Under the pieces are notes generated by a model. The model saw only the letters and a program-made list of their open reading frames with translations. It ran no database searches and was not told the DNA's origin. A stretch of DNA of 64,000 nucleotides. Origin: Bacillus suaedaesalsae. Its GTDB lineage: Bacteria > Bacillota > Bacilli > Bacillales > SA4. The stretch is from NCBI RefSeq assembly GCF_016890225.1, contig NZ_JAFELM010000043.1, positions 186,001-250,000 on the forward strand. Reading direction: 5' to 3'. Below are positions 7,890 through 16,646 of the stretch, in pieces. Made by a program: the position numbers and the translations under genes. How positions within the stretch are numbered: the first letter of the stretch is position 1; every line of letters begins with the position of its first letter.

Positions 7890-9434
7890 ATGAGTATTGT
7901 AGAAGTTCAAAACGTAACACATTATTATGGTGATAAATTAGTTTTCAGAAATATAGACTTTCGTTTATTAAACAATGAGCGTGTTGGGTTAGTAGGACCA
8001 AACGGAGCGGGGAAGTCGACTCTCCTCCAATTGCTCACAGGTAAGGTTGTACCTGATGAAGGACGAATTAATTGGTTACCCAATATTCAAGTTGGATATT
8101 TAGAGCAACATATTGACTTGGTTGGAGGAATAACCATCCAAGAATATTTAAGGTCAGCGTTTCAACATTTATACAATGCAGAGAGTAAAATGCTTGAGCT
8201 ATCAACTCAAATGGGGAATTGTACATCAGAAAAATTGGAGAAACTTTTGATACAGTTTTCAAGGTTACAAGAACTATTAGATGTGCATGACTTTTATTTA
8301 ATTGATTCTAAAGTTGATGAAATCGCAGCTGGTTTAGGGATATTAGCACTTGGAATGGATAGTGATGTTAGCCAACTAAGTGGTGGACAGAGAACGAAGT
8401 TATTATTAGCAAAGCTCTTGCTCGAGGAACCAGCTGTGTTGCTTCTAGATGAGCCTACTAATTATCTAGACTTTGAACATATAGAATGGCTGAAGGATTA
8501 TTTAAAGGGCTACCCGCATTCGTTTATATTGATTTCACATGATACTACATTTCTAAATGAAGTGATTAATGTTGTGTATCACTTAGAGCATAAGCAATTA
8601 ACAAGGTATGTTGGTAATTATGTTAAATTTATCGAAGCGCATGAGTTTAGAAAGCAACAAATTTTCACCCAATATGATCGTCAACAGCAGGAAATTCAAA
8701 AACTTGAAACGTATATAGCGAAAAATAAAGTTCGGGCGTCAACGTCAAAGCAAGCGAAAGCAAGAGAAAAGAAGTTAATGAAAATAGACCGTATTGAAAA
8801 GCCAAATCCACTTCCGAAACCGAGGTTTGCATTTAACGTTTCAGAAAGACCAGCAAGCTTGATCGTAGAGGTTGAAGATTTAGTTGTTGGATTTGAACGT
8901 CCTTTATTGCCTGCAATGTCTTTTTCGTTAAAGCGAGGGGAAAAGATCGCGATTACTGGACATAATGGGATAGGAAAATCGACAACTTTGAAAACAATGA
9001 TGGGAGAGCTTCAACCGTTAAGTGGAAAGATCACGTTTGGTCAGAATGTAAGGCCAGCATATTTTGCACAAGAGTGGAATACGACATCTGACCAAACGCC
9101 GATGAACTATATTTGGTCTCTTCATGAAAAGATGACACAGAAAGAAGTTCGACAATCATTAGCACGATGTGGATTAAGAACGGAACATATATTCCAACCG
9201 CTTCACACTTTGAGTGGTGGTGAGCAGACGAGAGTTCGAATATGTGAACTGATGCTAGAAAAAAGTAACTGGCTTATCCTTGATGAACCGACAAACCATT
9301 TAGATGTTCAAGCGAAGGAAGTATTATCAGCTGCATTGAAGTCATATGAAGGAACGATTATTGTCGTATCTCATGAGCCTGAGTTTTTTTCAGAATGGGT
9401 AGATCAAGTGTGGAATATGGAAAAATGGCGTTAA
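7890..9434 (+). CDS. ABC-F family ATP-binding protein (YfmM-like)
   Basis: The 514-residue protein has two ABC ATPase domains and no membrane segment. Domain 1 carries GPNGAGKST (Walker A), LSGGQRTK and LLLDEPTNYLD; domain 2 carries GHNGIGKST, LSGGEQTR and LILDEPTNHLD. They are joined by a charged coiled linker near residues 245-305 that reaches toward the ribosomal P/A sites in this family. ABC-F proteins bind the ribosomal E site and relieve stalling, and some confer antibiotic protection. Opening sequence and length fit B. subtilis YfmM better than EttA/YkpA. AAAGGAGAG precedes ATG 7890. The long upstream leader suggests antibiotic- or stalling-responsive expression. Resistance activity itself is not shown. 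Confidence 0.9.
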   Translation: MSIVEVQNVTHYYGDKLVFRNIDFRLLNNERVGLVGPNGAGKSTLLQLLTGKVVPDEGRINWLPNIQVGYLEQHIDLVGGITIQEYLRSAFQHLYNAESKMLELSTQMGNCTSEKLEKLLIQFSRLQELLDVHDFYLIDSKVDEIAAGLGILALGMDSDVSQLSGGQRTKLLLAKLLLEEPAVLLLDEPTNYLDFEHIEWLKDYLKGYPHSFILISHDTTFLNEVINVVYHLEHKQLTRYVGNYVKFIEAHEFRKQQIFTQYDRQQQEIQKLETYIAKNKVRASTSKQAKAREKKLMKIDRIEKPNPLPKPRFAFNVSERPASLIVEVEDLVVGFERPLLPAMSFSLKRGEKIAITGHNGIGKSTTLKTMMGELQPLSGKITFGQNVRPAYFAQEWNTTSDQTPMNYIWSLHEKMTQKEVRQSLARCGLRTEHIFQPLHTLSGGEQTRVRICELMLEKSNWLILDEPTNHLDVQAKEVLSAALKSYEGTIIVVSHEPEFFSEWVDQVWNMEKWR

Positions 9435-9464
9435 AACAGGACTCCTAGAAGGGGTCTTTTTTTA
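9433..9464 (+). terminator. Intrinsic terminator after ABC-F gene
   Basis: GGACTCC and GGGGTCT pair with two G-T wobbles, followed by TTTTTTT. The next 250 bases (to 9715) contain nothing I recognise except short AT-rich repeats. Confidence 0.65.
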
Positions 9465-9715
9465 CATCCTACTAATTTGTAAATTTCTCTTGAATGCTTA
9501 AGCTTTACAATCTATTTTTAATTCTATTAAACAACGAATTACTTTAGGAGAGTGAAACTCTTCAATAAGCTATAAAGGTAGGGACACCTATACAAAGCAT
9601 ATTTGATGAGATTATACATGAAGGGCATTTAATAAAATAGATATCCATTTAACCCTCATAAAACTCTTAGAATCTACTAATTGTATAGAGCATGTAGCAG
9701 TTAGGAGGTAAGGAG

Positions 9716-10048
9716 ATGGAAGACTATTTGAAGAAATCATTGGACGATTGGAAGGAAGAGATTGCGGAGTATTTGTTCCAAATTAATGAGGAATATGAAA
9801 AAGTAAGACGAGAATTGCATATATACTCGTATAAATTTGGCATTACTAATCAAGTCATTCAATCTACAGCTAATGAAGATATTAATACAGTGATTAAACA
9901 AACCTACCATAAGCCATTCGAAGAGAGATATAACTCACTAAAAGAAGAAGCCAAAGACTTAGAAGAAAAACGAAGAGTATTCCAAATGTTTGTCGATAAA
10001 ATTGACAAAGTAAGCACAAGAGATGAAGTCAAAACGATTAATTATTAA
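9716..10048 (+). CDS. Small coiled-coil protein of unknown function
   Basis: ATG 9716 follows an excellent AGGAGGTAAGGAG. The 110-residue product is highly charged, without cysteines, signal peptide or membrane helix. Two stretches (about residues 8-38 and 70-100, rich in Glu/Lys with Leu/Ile/Val spacing) look like an antiparallel coiled coil. I do not recognise a family. It is closed by a strong terminator and stands alone between the ABC-F gene and sbcD. Confidence 0.7.
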   Translation: MEDYLKKSLDDWKEEIAEYLFQINEEYEKVRRELHIYSYKFGITNQVIQSTANEDINTVIKQTYHKPFEERYNSLKEEAKDLEEKRRVFQMFVDKIDKVSTRDEVKTINY

Positions 10049-10068
10049 TTACATAATTTACCATTTAT

Positions 10069-10100
10069 TTCGACAAGTGCCAGTCACTTGTCGAATTTTC
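10069..10100 (+). terminator. Intrinsic terminator
   Basis: A perfect 11-bp stem TTCGACAAGTG / CACTTGTCGAA with a 5-base loop is followed by TTTTC. Confidence 0.85.
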
Positions 10101-10157
10101 TTTATTTGAGGTAAATACTACTAACCATTAATATCGAAATCTTTCATTGATATCCGT

Positions 10158-10163
10158 TATAAT
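10158..10163 (+). promoter_or_regulatory. -10 box of the sbcDC operon
   Basis: TATAAT stands 37 bases before the sbcD start codon. The -35 region is poor (best candidate TCGAAA at 10134-10139), so only the -10 is called. Confidence 0.45.
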
Positions 10164-10197
10164 AGAGATAACTAGTTTCGGAGAGGAGTTTCGATAG

Positions 10198-11361
10198 ATG
10201 AAGTTATTTCATACGGCCGATTGGCATTTAGGGAAATTGGTACAAGGAGTGTATATGACTGAGGACCAGGAGTATATTCTTCGTCAATTTATAGAAGCGA
10301 TAAAAATGGAAAAACCAGATGCTGTCATTATTGCGGGGGATTTATATGATCGTGCTGTTCCACCAACTGAGGCTGTTTTATTATTGAATGAAATTTTAGA
10401 GGAAATTGTCATTAAATTAAAAACACCTGTACTTGCGATTGCGGGTAATCATGATAGTCCTAGCCGTTTGAATTTCGGCAGCAAGATAATGAGATCTGTG
10501 GGTTTCCATATTGTTGGTGAATTTGCTTACCCATTTGAACCAGTTGTTCTGGGCGACGAGTTCGGGGAAGTTCATTTTCATTTAGTTCCTTATGCTGAGC
10601 CGGGCAAGGTAAGACACGTCCTTCTGGATGAATCAATTAAAACACATGATGATGCAATGAGAGTAATTGTAGAGAAAATTAATGAACAAAAAGACGATAA
10701 TGCTAGACATGTATTAATTGGACATGCTTTCGTCACTCATAAGGGTGAGGAAAAAGAGAATACAAGTACATCTGAACGGCCTTTATCAATTGGTGGAGCA
10801 GAGCATGTGAGCGACCAACATCTAAAGAATTTTCACTATGTGGCACTTGGTCACCTCCATCAGGCACATCATACAGGAATTGAAACGATTCGTTATTCCG
10901 GTTCTCCTTTGAAATATTCATCATCTGAAGCAACACATAAAAAAGGTTATCTTGTTGTTGAGCTAGATGAAGAAGGTAATGCAACAGTTGAAAAACGTTT
11001 CTTAGAGCCGCGTCGCGATATGTATATCGTCGAAGGGTTTATGGATGAAATAGAAAAACAACAAGGTAATGAAGATTATGTTTTTGTGCGCCTCTTAGAT
11101 GATGCACCAGTTTTAACACCGATGGAAAGAGTGCGTGCAGTATATCCGAATGCGATGCATGTTGAAAGAGTGGGAACACAAACAAAAATCGGTATAGACG
11201 GGGAAGAGTACGTACAAAAGGACCGGACAAAGATGGATGATATTTCATTATTCAAAGCGTTTTATAAAGAAGTAAAAGGGCTGGATGTTTCCGAACAAAC
11301 AGAAGGTTTATTTAAAGATACACTTGAAAAATTGTTACAGTTAGAAGGTGAACGTAAATGA
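10198..11361 (+). CDS. sbcD: Nuclease SbcD subunit (Mre11 homologue)
   Basis: The 387-residue protein has the metallophosphoesterase motifs of Mre11/SbcD in order: HTADWHLGK (metal Asp and His), IIAGDLYDR, AGNHDSPSRL, LIGHAFV, and LGHLHQAHH. A C-terminal capping domain follows. SbcD is the Mn-dependent nuclease of the SbcCD complex, which opens hairpins and processes blocked DNA ends during repair. It starts at ATG 10198 after GGAGAGGAG and overlaps sbcC by ATGA, so both subunits are co-translated. Length and motif spacing are normal for the family. Confidence 0.97.
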   Translation: MKLFHTADWHLGKLVQGVYMTEDQEYILRQFIEAIKMEKPDAVIIAGDLYDRAVPPTEAVLLLNEILEEIVIKLKTPVLAIAGNHDSPSRLNFGSKIMRSVGFHIVGEFAYPFEPVVLGDEFGEVHFHLVPYAEPGKVRHVLLDESIKTHDDAMRVIVEKINEQKDDNARHVLIGHAFVTHKGEEKENTSTSERPLSIGGAEHVSDQHLKNFHYVALGHLHQAHHTGIETIRYSGSPLKYSSSEATHKKGYLVVELDEEGNATVEKRFLEPRRDMYIVEGFMDEIEKQQGNEDYVFVRLLDDAPVLTPMERVRAVYPNAMHVERVGTQTKIGIDGEEYVQKDRTKMDDISLFKAFYKEVKGLDVSEQTEGLFKDTLEKLLQLEGERK

Positions 11362-14300
11362 AACCTATTAAAATAACGATGACTGCGTTTGGTCCTTATA
11401 AAAACAGAGAAGTAGTAGATTTTACGGAACTGAACGGTCATAAGCTTTTTGTTATTTCAGGAAACACTGGAGCTGGGAAGACCACAATCTTTGATGCAAT
11501 TTGTTTTGCATTATACGGAGATGCAAGCGGAGAAGACCGTAACGATACAAGAATGCTTCGTAGTGACTTTGCTGATGATGAAGTTCATACTTCAGTTGAA
11601 TTTGAATTTGAGGTGAAAGGCAGAACTTATCGAGTATTACGCCAACTAGCTCATGTTAAGGCTGGTAACAAAGGAGCTACTGGTGATAAATATGAATTGT
11701 ACGAAACAACAGAGGGAAAGGAAACACCGTTAGCAGATCGATTCATCGTTTCCCAAGTGAACAATAAAATTCAAGGTATCATCGGACTTACAAAGGAACA
11801 ATTTAGTCAAATCGTCATGCTGCCACAAGGAGAGTTTCGGAAACTATTAACTTCAGAAACAGAAAATAAAGAAGAAATTCTTCGCCGAATCTTCAAAACA
11901 CACTTTTATAAGACCGTTACGGAGCAATTAAATGAAAGACGTAAAATGGCTCAAAAGCATTACGAAGAGAGAGGACATGAGCGGAAAATTCATATTGAAA
12001 CAATAAAGAATTCACTTCCGGAAAGGGAGGATTCTGAGCTTTTCACGGTATTCTCCCAAGAATTTTATAACACACATCAAGTGGTAACTGGATTAGAAGC
12101 CGAAATCGAGTATTATGATGTGGAAAGTAAAAAATATCAAATTGAATTAAACGATAAATCCAAAATTGTACAAACATTTACAAATGAATTACTTCAATCA
12201 CAAACAATAAATGAACGCTTCGAACTGTTAGCTAATAGACGATTGTTTAAACAAAACCTTGATCAAAGAAGCGTTGAGATGAAGCACAAAGAGACTTCTT
12301 TAGGTCGTGCTGAGCAAGCTAGCCATCTTGAAATCTATGAGAAAAACGCATTAGAAATTAAACAAGAGCTTCAGAGTAAAACGATTCAATTGACAGAGGC
12401 AGAATCCTCTTTTAATGATAGTGTGAAATTACAGCAAGAAGCTGAATTGCAGTTTAAGCAAGAGGATGCTCTCATTTCAGTAAGAGAGATACTAGCACTC
12501 GAGATTCAACGTCTTCAAGAGTTTCAACCGACGGTCAGAGAGCTGGAAAATAAGAAGGAAAAGCTAGCTGAGTCTTATCGAAACCTTCAACTGTTAAAAA
12601 ATAAAGCAACAACACTTGAAAATGAAGTGAAAGATAAGCAAGAAAAGAGGGTTCACCTTTCTTCTAGTATTAAGCCCTTAGAAGAGAAGGTACGCTTATT
12701 ACCTGAACTGTTGGAGGAGATTAGCGTATTACGGGAGAAGGCTTCTGCTTTAAAGGATTTTCTTAAGTATGAAAAAGAGTTACTTGATGCACAAAATAAA
12801 GCAAGTATTGAAAAAGTAAGCTTTCAGAAACTTGAAAGTGAGTTAAACAAGCTTGAAGAAGGCTGGATACAAGGACAAGCTAGTAATCTTGCCAAGCACC
12901 TCCATGATGGAAGTCCATGTCCTGTATGCGGTAGTGAAGAGCATCCTCATAAAGCTATGGTGACGAATGAGGTCCCAAGTAAAGAGCAACTCGATAACAA
13001 GCGTGGAGAAGTAAGACTAGTAGAGCAACAGTTTTATGTAAGGGAAGCAGAAGTTAATTCGGCTAGACAAAGTGTCGAAAAATACAATGAGGCATTAAAA
13101 TCTTATGGATTAAATGCTGAAGAAGCAAATCAACTATACGCTGAAATCTCAACGAATGGTATTGCTTTGAGTAAGACCATCGAAGAGTTGAAAAAGTCTC
13201 GAGATGAGCTTGCTCAATTGAAAGAACAATATAATAAGTTGGAAGATGAACTAACGATTCTTTCTACTAGCCACTTAGAGACAATCAATAAGCATAGTAA
13301 CTTGAACAGCCACTATCAAACCGAGAGAGCAATGTATGATCAAAGTTTACAGTCAATTCCTGAAGAGTTAAGATCAATTACTATACTTGAAGCGAGTCTA
13401 ATAGAAGCTATAGAAAAGAAACGTAAGCTAGAAGAAAAGTGGAAGCTAGTTCAATCTGTCTATCAATCAGCTAATGAGAAGTTAGCAACAGATAAAGCCA
13501 GATTAGCTAACGCGAAAGTAACTCTACAAGAAATTATAACTAAAAAAGAAAAAGTAGATCGAGAGTTTCATGATGCAATTGAAGCCTCTGGTTTCGGAAC
13601 AGTTGAAGACTATCATTCTTCGAAAATGAATGTTTCTGCACGTGAAGCAGTAAAACTTGAACTAGATAAATACAAAACAGATGTAAATACAGTATCCGTT
13701 CAAATTAAGCAACTAGAAGAAGAATTAGCTGACAAAGAGATGAAAAACTTAGATGAGTTGAAAATTGCCTTAGCGCAAGCAGAACAGCAACTTGAAGAAA
13801 TTCGAACTCATATGCAGAAGGCGCAAAATTTTTATGAAAAAGCAATGGAAGCAAAAAGTAAAATTCTTCAAGCAGAAGAAGACGTTAAAGAAGTTGAAGC
13901 AGAATTACAGGTGATAAAAGATTTATATGATGTTGTTCGTGGTGAAAACACGAAGAAGATTAGTTTTGAGCGCTTCTTGCAAATCGAATTTTTAGAACAG
14001 ATCATATTCGCTGCGAATGAAAGATTAAAACGTCTATCAAACGGTCAATATGTATTAGTTAGAAGTGATCGATTAGAAAAGCGTGGTAGACAAAGTGGTC
14101 TTGGATTAGATGTACTCGATAACTACACAGGTCAGTTTAGAGATGTTAAATCGCTATCAGGTGGTGAGAAGTTTAATGCATCGCTATGTTTAGCTTTAGG
14201 AATGGCTGATGTGATTCAATCGTATGAGGGTGGAATTTCAATCGAAACGATGTTTATTGATGAAGGCTTCGGCTCTTTAGATGAAGAATCGTTAAATAAG

Positions 14301-14450
14301 GCCATTGATACACTAATCGATTTACAACAATCAGGAAGAATGATTGGAGTCATTTCTCACGTACAAGAATTAAAACAAGCTATTCCAGCTATTCTAGAGG
14401 TTAAGAAGACGAAAGAAGGATATAGCGAAACGAGATTTGTTGTTAGTTAA
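11358..14450 (+). CDS. sbcC: Nuclease SbcC subunit (Rad50 homologue)
   Basis: At 1030 residues this is a typical SMC-like ATPase. The N-terminus carries Walker A (GNTGAGKTTIFDAI) and the Q-loop region EQFSQIVMLPQGEFRKLL. Two long coiled-coil arms flank the zinc hook CPVC (Cys521, Cys524). The C-terminus has the signature LSGGEKFNASL and Walker B METMFIDEGFGSLDEE-type sequence. ATP binding by SbcC gates the SbcD nuclease, and the zinc hook joins two complexes. The 4-base overlap with sbcD marks one operon, closed by a terminator directly after the stop codon. Confidence 0.97.
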   Translation: MKPIKITMTAFGPYKNREVVDFTELNGHKLFVISGNTGAGKTTIFDAICFALYGDASGEDRNDTRMLRSDFADDEVHTSVEFEFEVKGRTYRVLRQLAHVKAGNKGATGDKYELYETTEGKETPLADRFIVSQVNNKIQGIIGLTKEQFSQIVMLPQGEFRKLLTSETENKEEILRRIFKTHFYKTVTEQLNERRKMAQKHYEERGHERKIHIETIKNSLPEREDSELFTVFSQEFYNTHQVVTGLEAEIEYYDVESKKYQIELNDKSKIVQTFTNELLQSQTINERFELLANRRLFKQNLDQRSVEMKHKETSLGRAEQASHLEIYEKNALEIKQELQSKTIQLTEAESSFNDSVKLQQEAELQFKQEDALISVREILALEIQRLQEFQPTVRELENKKEKLAESYRNLQLLKNKATTLENEVKDKQEKRVHLSSSIKPLEEKVRLLPELLEEISVLREKASALKDFLKYEKELLDAQNKASIEKVSFQKLESELNKLEEGWIQGQASNLAKHLHDGSPCPVCGSEEHPHKAMVTNEVPSKEQLDNKRGEVRLVEQQFYVREAEVNSARQSVEKYNEALKSYGLNAEEANQLYAEISTNGIALSKTIEELKKSRDELAQLKEQYNKLEDELTILSTSHLETINKHSNLNSHYQTERAMYDQSLQSIPEELRSITILEASLIEAIEKKRKLEEKWKLVQSVYQSANEKLATDKARLANAKVTLQEIITKKEKVDREFHDAIEASGFGTVEDYHSSKMNVSAREAVKLELDKYKTDVNTVSVQIKQLEEELADKEMKNLDELKIALAQAEQQLEEIRTHMQKAQNFYEKAMEAKSKILQAEEDVKEVEAELQVIKDLYDVVRGENTKKISFERFLQIEFLEQIIFAANERLKRLSNGQYVLVRSDRLEKRGRQSGLGLDVLDNYTGQFRDVKSLSGGEKFNASLCLALGMADVIQSYEGGISIETMFIDEGFGSLDEESLNKAIDTLIDLQQSGRMIGVISHVQELKQAIPAILEVKKTKEGYSETRFVVS

Positions 14451-14476
14451 AAGACAGGGATATCCTGTCTTTTTTT
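14450..14476 (+). terminator. Terminator of the sbcDC operon
   Basis: AAAGACAGG pairs with CCTGTCTTT around a short GATAT loop, then a run of T residues. Confidence 0.85.
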
Positions 14477-14538
14477 GTGGACTGAGATAAAAAGATGGAA
14501 AATGATACATACTAAAAAGAAATGAAAGGAGTAATGGA

Positions 14539-15012
14539 ATGGTTAAGCAATTATTATGGTTGAATTTCATTTTATCGTGGGTAAGTTTCTTTTTTATTCC
14601 CAAAAAGTCTGTAAAACAATATATACCAACGGCAATTCTAGCAGCATTATTAGTTACATATGTATATGAAATGTCTCATTACTTTAAATGGTGGAAAGTT
14701 AAAAAACCTATTATTCCATGGGTAACACCTACAGATATATCATATGTCTTAGGTCCATTCTTCATTGGTACTTTGTGGGTATTTCATCTAACTTTTAAGT
14801 CAGGATTTAAATTTTACCTAATAATAAATATGATTTTGGATGGTTTTTTTTCCTATGTATATTTACCATTCATAGAACGGCTAGGTGTTGTGAAACTAAA
14901 AAATATTAATAGAACAGGTATTTATCTTATGATGCTATTGATAGCGATTATAATTTATCCTTTTCAAATTTGGAAGGATCAGACTAGTAAAGAAGAATCG
15001 TCCACTGAATGA
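14539..15012 (+). CDS. Multi-pass membrane protein of unknown function (CBO0543-like)
   Basis: The 157-residue protein has four to five hydrophobic helices (about residues 5-22, 30-45, 70-92, 95-112 and 128-143), an aromatic-rich loop with KWWKVKKP, and a charged C-terminus. The pattern resembles the small CBO0543-type membrane proteins common in Bacillus and Clostridium; this is from memory of general appearance, not a search. GAAAGGAGTAATGG precedes ATG 14539. The gene stands alone between sbcC and the manganese riboswitch. Confidence 0.65.
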   Translation: MVKQLLWLNFILSWVSFFFIPKKSVKQYIPTAILAALLVTYVYEMSHYFKWWKVKKPIIPWVTPTDISYVLGPFFIGTLWVFHLTFKSGFKFYLIINMILDGFFSYVYLPFIERLGVVKLKNINRTGIYLMMLLIAIIIYPFQIWKDQTSKEESSTE

Positions 15013-15024
15013 AAGGCATTATTC

Positions 15025-15053
15025 TTGTTTTGTTGAATCATAATGCGTATAAT
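15025..15053 (+). promoter_or_regulatory. Sigma-A-type promoter of the riboswitch transcript
   Basis: TTGTTT (15025-15030), 17 bases, TATAAT (15048-15053). Transcription would begin near 15060, about 15 bases before the aptamer. Confidence 0.65.
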
Positions 15054-15075
15054 ATAGATATCACAATTACATATC

Positions 15076-15234
15076 AAAGGGGAGTAGCTTTCACATTAAA
15101 GTCGTCATTACGGGATGATAATCCTCGGCTTTAATTGGCAACTTTAGTTGTTAGCGAGACCTTTGCCAATCATGGTAAAGGCTCCTCTTATGCATAAAAC
15201 GCTTTTACCAGCTTTGGTAGAAGCGTTTTTCTCT
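15076..15234 (+). promoter_or_regulatory. yybP-ykoY manganese riboswitch with terminator
   Basis: The aptamer hallmarks are present: AAAGGGGAGTAGC at the 5' side, GCGAGACCTTTGCC, and a closing stem P1 made by 15077-15084 (AAGGGGAG) with 15182-15189 (CTCCTCTT). P4 is CTTTGCC / GGTAAAG. An intrinsic terminator follows: AAACGCTTTTACCA pairs with TGGTAGAAGCGTTT at about 15198-15231, with T residues. The family senses Mn2+ and normally controls manganese export or related genes. Here the genes downstream are a His-rich small protein and a kinase. GGTAAAGGC (15175-15183) is also complementary to the 5' arm of the terminator, giving a possible antiterminator. Confidence 0.88.
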
Positions 15235-15266
15235 TTCGATATGAAAAAAAGAAATGAGGGCTTACT

Positions 15267-15440
15267 ATGTTAAAAAAACTATTAAAACAACTGATCAATA
15301 GTAAATTACACGGTCATCGTTATTCAAGTAGTCACTATAAGAAAAATCATTACAAAAAGCATCCTTCACATTACGGACATGGTTATTATAAGAAGAAAAA
15401 CAAATCCAGCGGGTTTTTTAGTCGTTCATATAGTAGTTAA
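15267..15440 (+). CDS. His/Lys/Tyr-rich small basic protein under Mn riboswitch
   Basis: ATG 15267 follows GAAATGAGGGC. The frame encodes 57 residues and stops at TAA 15438-15440, whose last A is the first base of the kinase start codon. The product is very basic, with an amphipathic N-terminus (MLKKLLKQLINSK) and a low-complexity middle rich in His, Tyr, Lys and Ser (for example HYKKNHYKKHPSHYGHGYY). About nine histidines suggest metal or nucleic-acid/polyanion binding. The one-base overlap with the kinase implies coupled translation and a shared job. I do not recognise a family; it could be a metal-binding peptide or a kinase substrate. Confidence 0.75.
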   Translation: MLKKLLKQLINSKLHGHRYSSSHYKKNHYKKHPSHYGHGYYKKKNKSSGFFSRSYSS

Positions 15441-16234
15441 TGGTACGGAACTTTATAGAATATCTACTAGAAAGACCACTTAAAAAGGGTGTAATTTTAC
15501 AGTGCCGATATGAAATTATCGACTTTGTTGGAATGGGAAGTTATGGTATTGTGTACCTGGCACTGGATTTGGATACCAGTAAACTAGTGATCATAAAACA
15601 AAATAGAAGAAAAAGAGAAAAACTAAGTAAAGCGTTATTAAAAAAAGAAGCTCAGACATTACATGTGCTTCTTCATCCTCATATTCCCAAATGTATAGAT
15701 TTTGTTGAAGAAGCATCTAAAAGTACATTAATCATGGAACATATGGAGGGTAAGAATTTTGAGGAGTTAGTTTTAGTTACGGGGAAAATCTATAATGAAA
15801 ACGAAAGTTTAAGAATTCTTCAAAAAGTAGTCGAAGTTGTAGAATATATTCATTCTAAAAATATTGTCCACCGAGATCTTCGACTACCGAACATTTTATT
15901 TCATAATGATGAAGTATTTATTATAGATTTTGGGTTAGCTGTTTTTCAACATGAAACAGAGAATATAACGTCTACACTTGATGCTAGCTTTGAAAAGAGA
16001 TTATACAGAGAGCCATTATTCGAAAGTGATTTTTATGCACTCGGACATTTCTTGTTGTTTTTATTGTATTCAGGCTATGAGCCTTCTTCTAGAAAAGAAA
16101 AAAGTTGGGAAGATGAGCTTGCGATTACAAATAATACTCGGAGTTTACTTAGAAAATTGTTGAAAATAGACAAACCCTATAAAAGTTGTCGTGCTTTGTT
16201 AGACGACTTGCAAGTGATATTGTCAAAAGCATGA
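15440..16234 (+). CDS. Small cytosolic Ser/Thr protein kinase
   Basis: The 264-residue protein is essentially a bare kinase domain without a transmembrane helix or PASTA repeats. The glycine loop GMGSYGIV (31-38), catalytic Lys53, catalytic loop HRDLRLPN (Asp146, Asn151) and IDFG (Asp163) are intact, so it should be active. Unusual points are Arg in place of the usual Lys after HRDL and a short activation segment without the APE-type motif. It resembles the small YrzF-like kinases of Bacillus. Its start overlaps the stop of the His-rich gene by one base, and the pair lies behind a manganese riboswitch. Confidence 0.88.
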   Translation: MVRNFIEYLLERPLKKGVILQCRYEIIDFVGMGSYGIVYLALDLDTSKLVIIKQNRRKREKLSKALLKKEAQTLHVLLHPHIPKCIDFVEEASKSTLIMEHMEGKNFEELVLVTGKIYNENESLRILQKVVEVVEYIHSKNIVHRDLRLPNILFHNDEVFIIDFGLAVFQHETENITSTLDASFEKRLYREPLFESDFYALGHFLLFLLYSGYEPSSRKEKSWEDELAITNNTRSLLRKLLKIDKPYKSCRALLDDLQVILSKA

Positions 16235-16260
16235 GGTGATTGGGTTTCCTCATGCTCTTT
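16228..16260 (+). terminator. Terminator after kinase gene
   Basis: AGCATGAGG pairs with CCTCATGCT around an 11-base loop; only a short T tract (CTTT) follows, and the stem begins inside the kinase stop region. Confidence 0.6.
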
Positions 16261-16329
16261 GCATTGGATAGATTTAATTTAACAGACTGCTAGCACTATG
16301 ATATCATAAAGATAGAGAGGGTGAGGGGT

Positions 16330-16524
16330 ATGTCGAATGATCAACGAATTCAATTGAATGTTAGAATTACGAAGGAAACTTCAGCGAAGCTAGATGAAAT
16401 CGTGGAGTACTATCAAGAAAATATGAAACTAGGCAGAATATATAAAGGCGACGTTCTCGCTGATATTATTGAAAAGTCTCATGAGATTATGAATAAGCAG
16501 AAAGCAATGAATAAGAAATTTTAA
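16330..16524 (+). CDS. Ribbon-helix-helix (CopG/Arc-like) small protein
   Basis: ATG 16330 is preferred over GTG 16321, because GAGAGGG ends at a proper distance from the ATG but touches the GTG. The 64-residue product has the ribbon-helix-helix pattern: an N-terminal strand IQLNVRI, helix 1 (KETSAKLDEIVEYYQ), a turn with GRIYKGD, and helix 2 (VLADIIEKSHEIMNK). Such dimers bind operator DNA with the strand. No toxin gene follows; the next gene is a large helicase beyond a terminator, so an antitoxin role is not supported. It may be a local regulator. Confidence 0.65.
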   Translation: MSNDQRIQLNVRITKETSAKLDEIVEYYQENMKLGRIYKGDVLADIIEKSHEIMNKQKAMNKKF

Positions 16525-16553
16525 TGAGCTTACACGATGAGCTCTTTTTTTGT
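16525..16553 (+). terminator. Intrinsic terminator
   Basis: GAGCT...AGCTC stem with a loop of about 10 bases, then TTTTTTT. Confidence 0.6.
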
Positions 16554-16646
16554 GTGTTCTCAACAGTTTTAATGGTTGTTGATACATAAATTTCCAAAAA
16601 AAGAGAACCATAAAATGGATTAGCTTGTACGTAAAGGGGTTATGAA

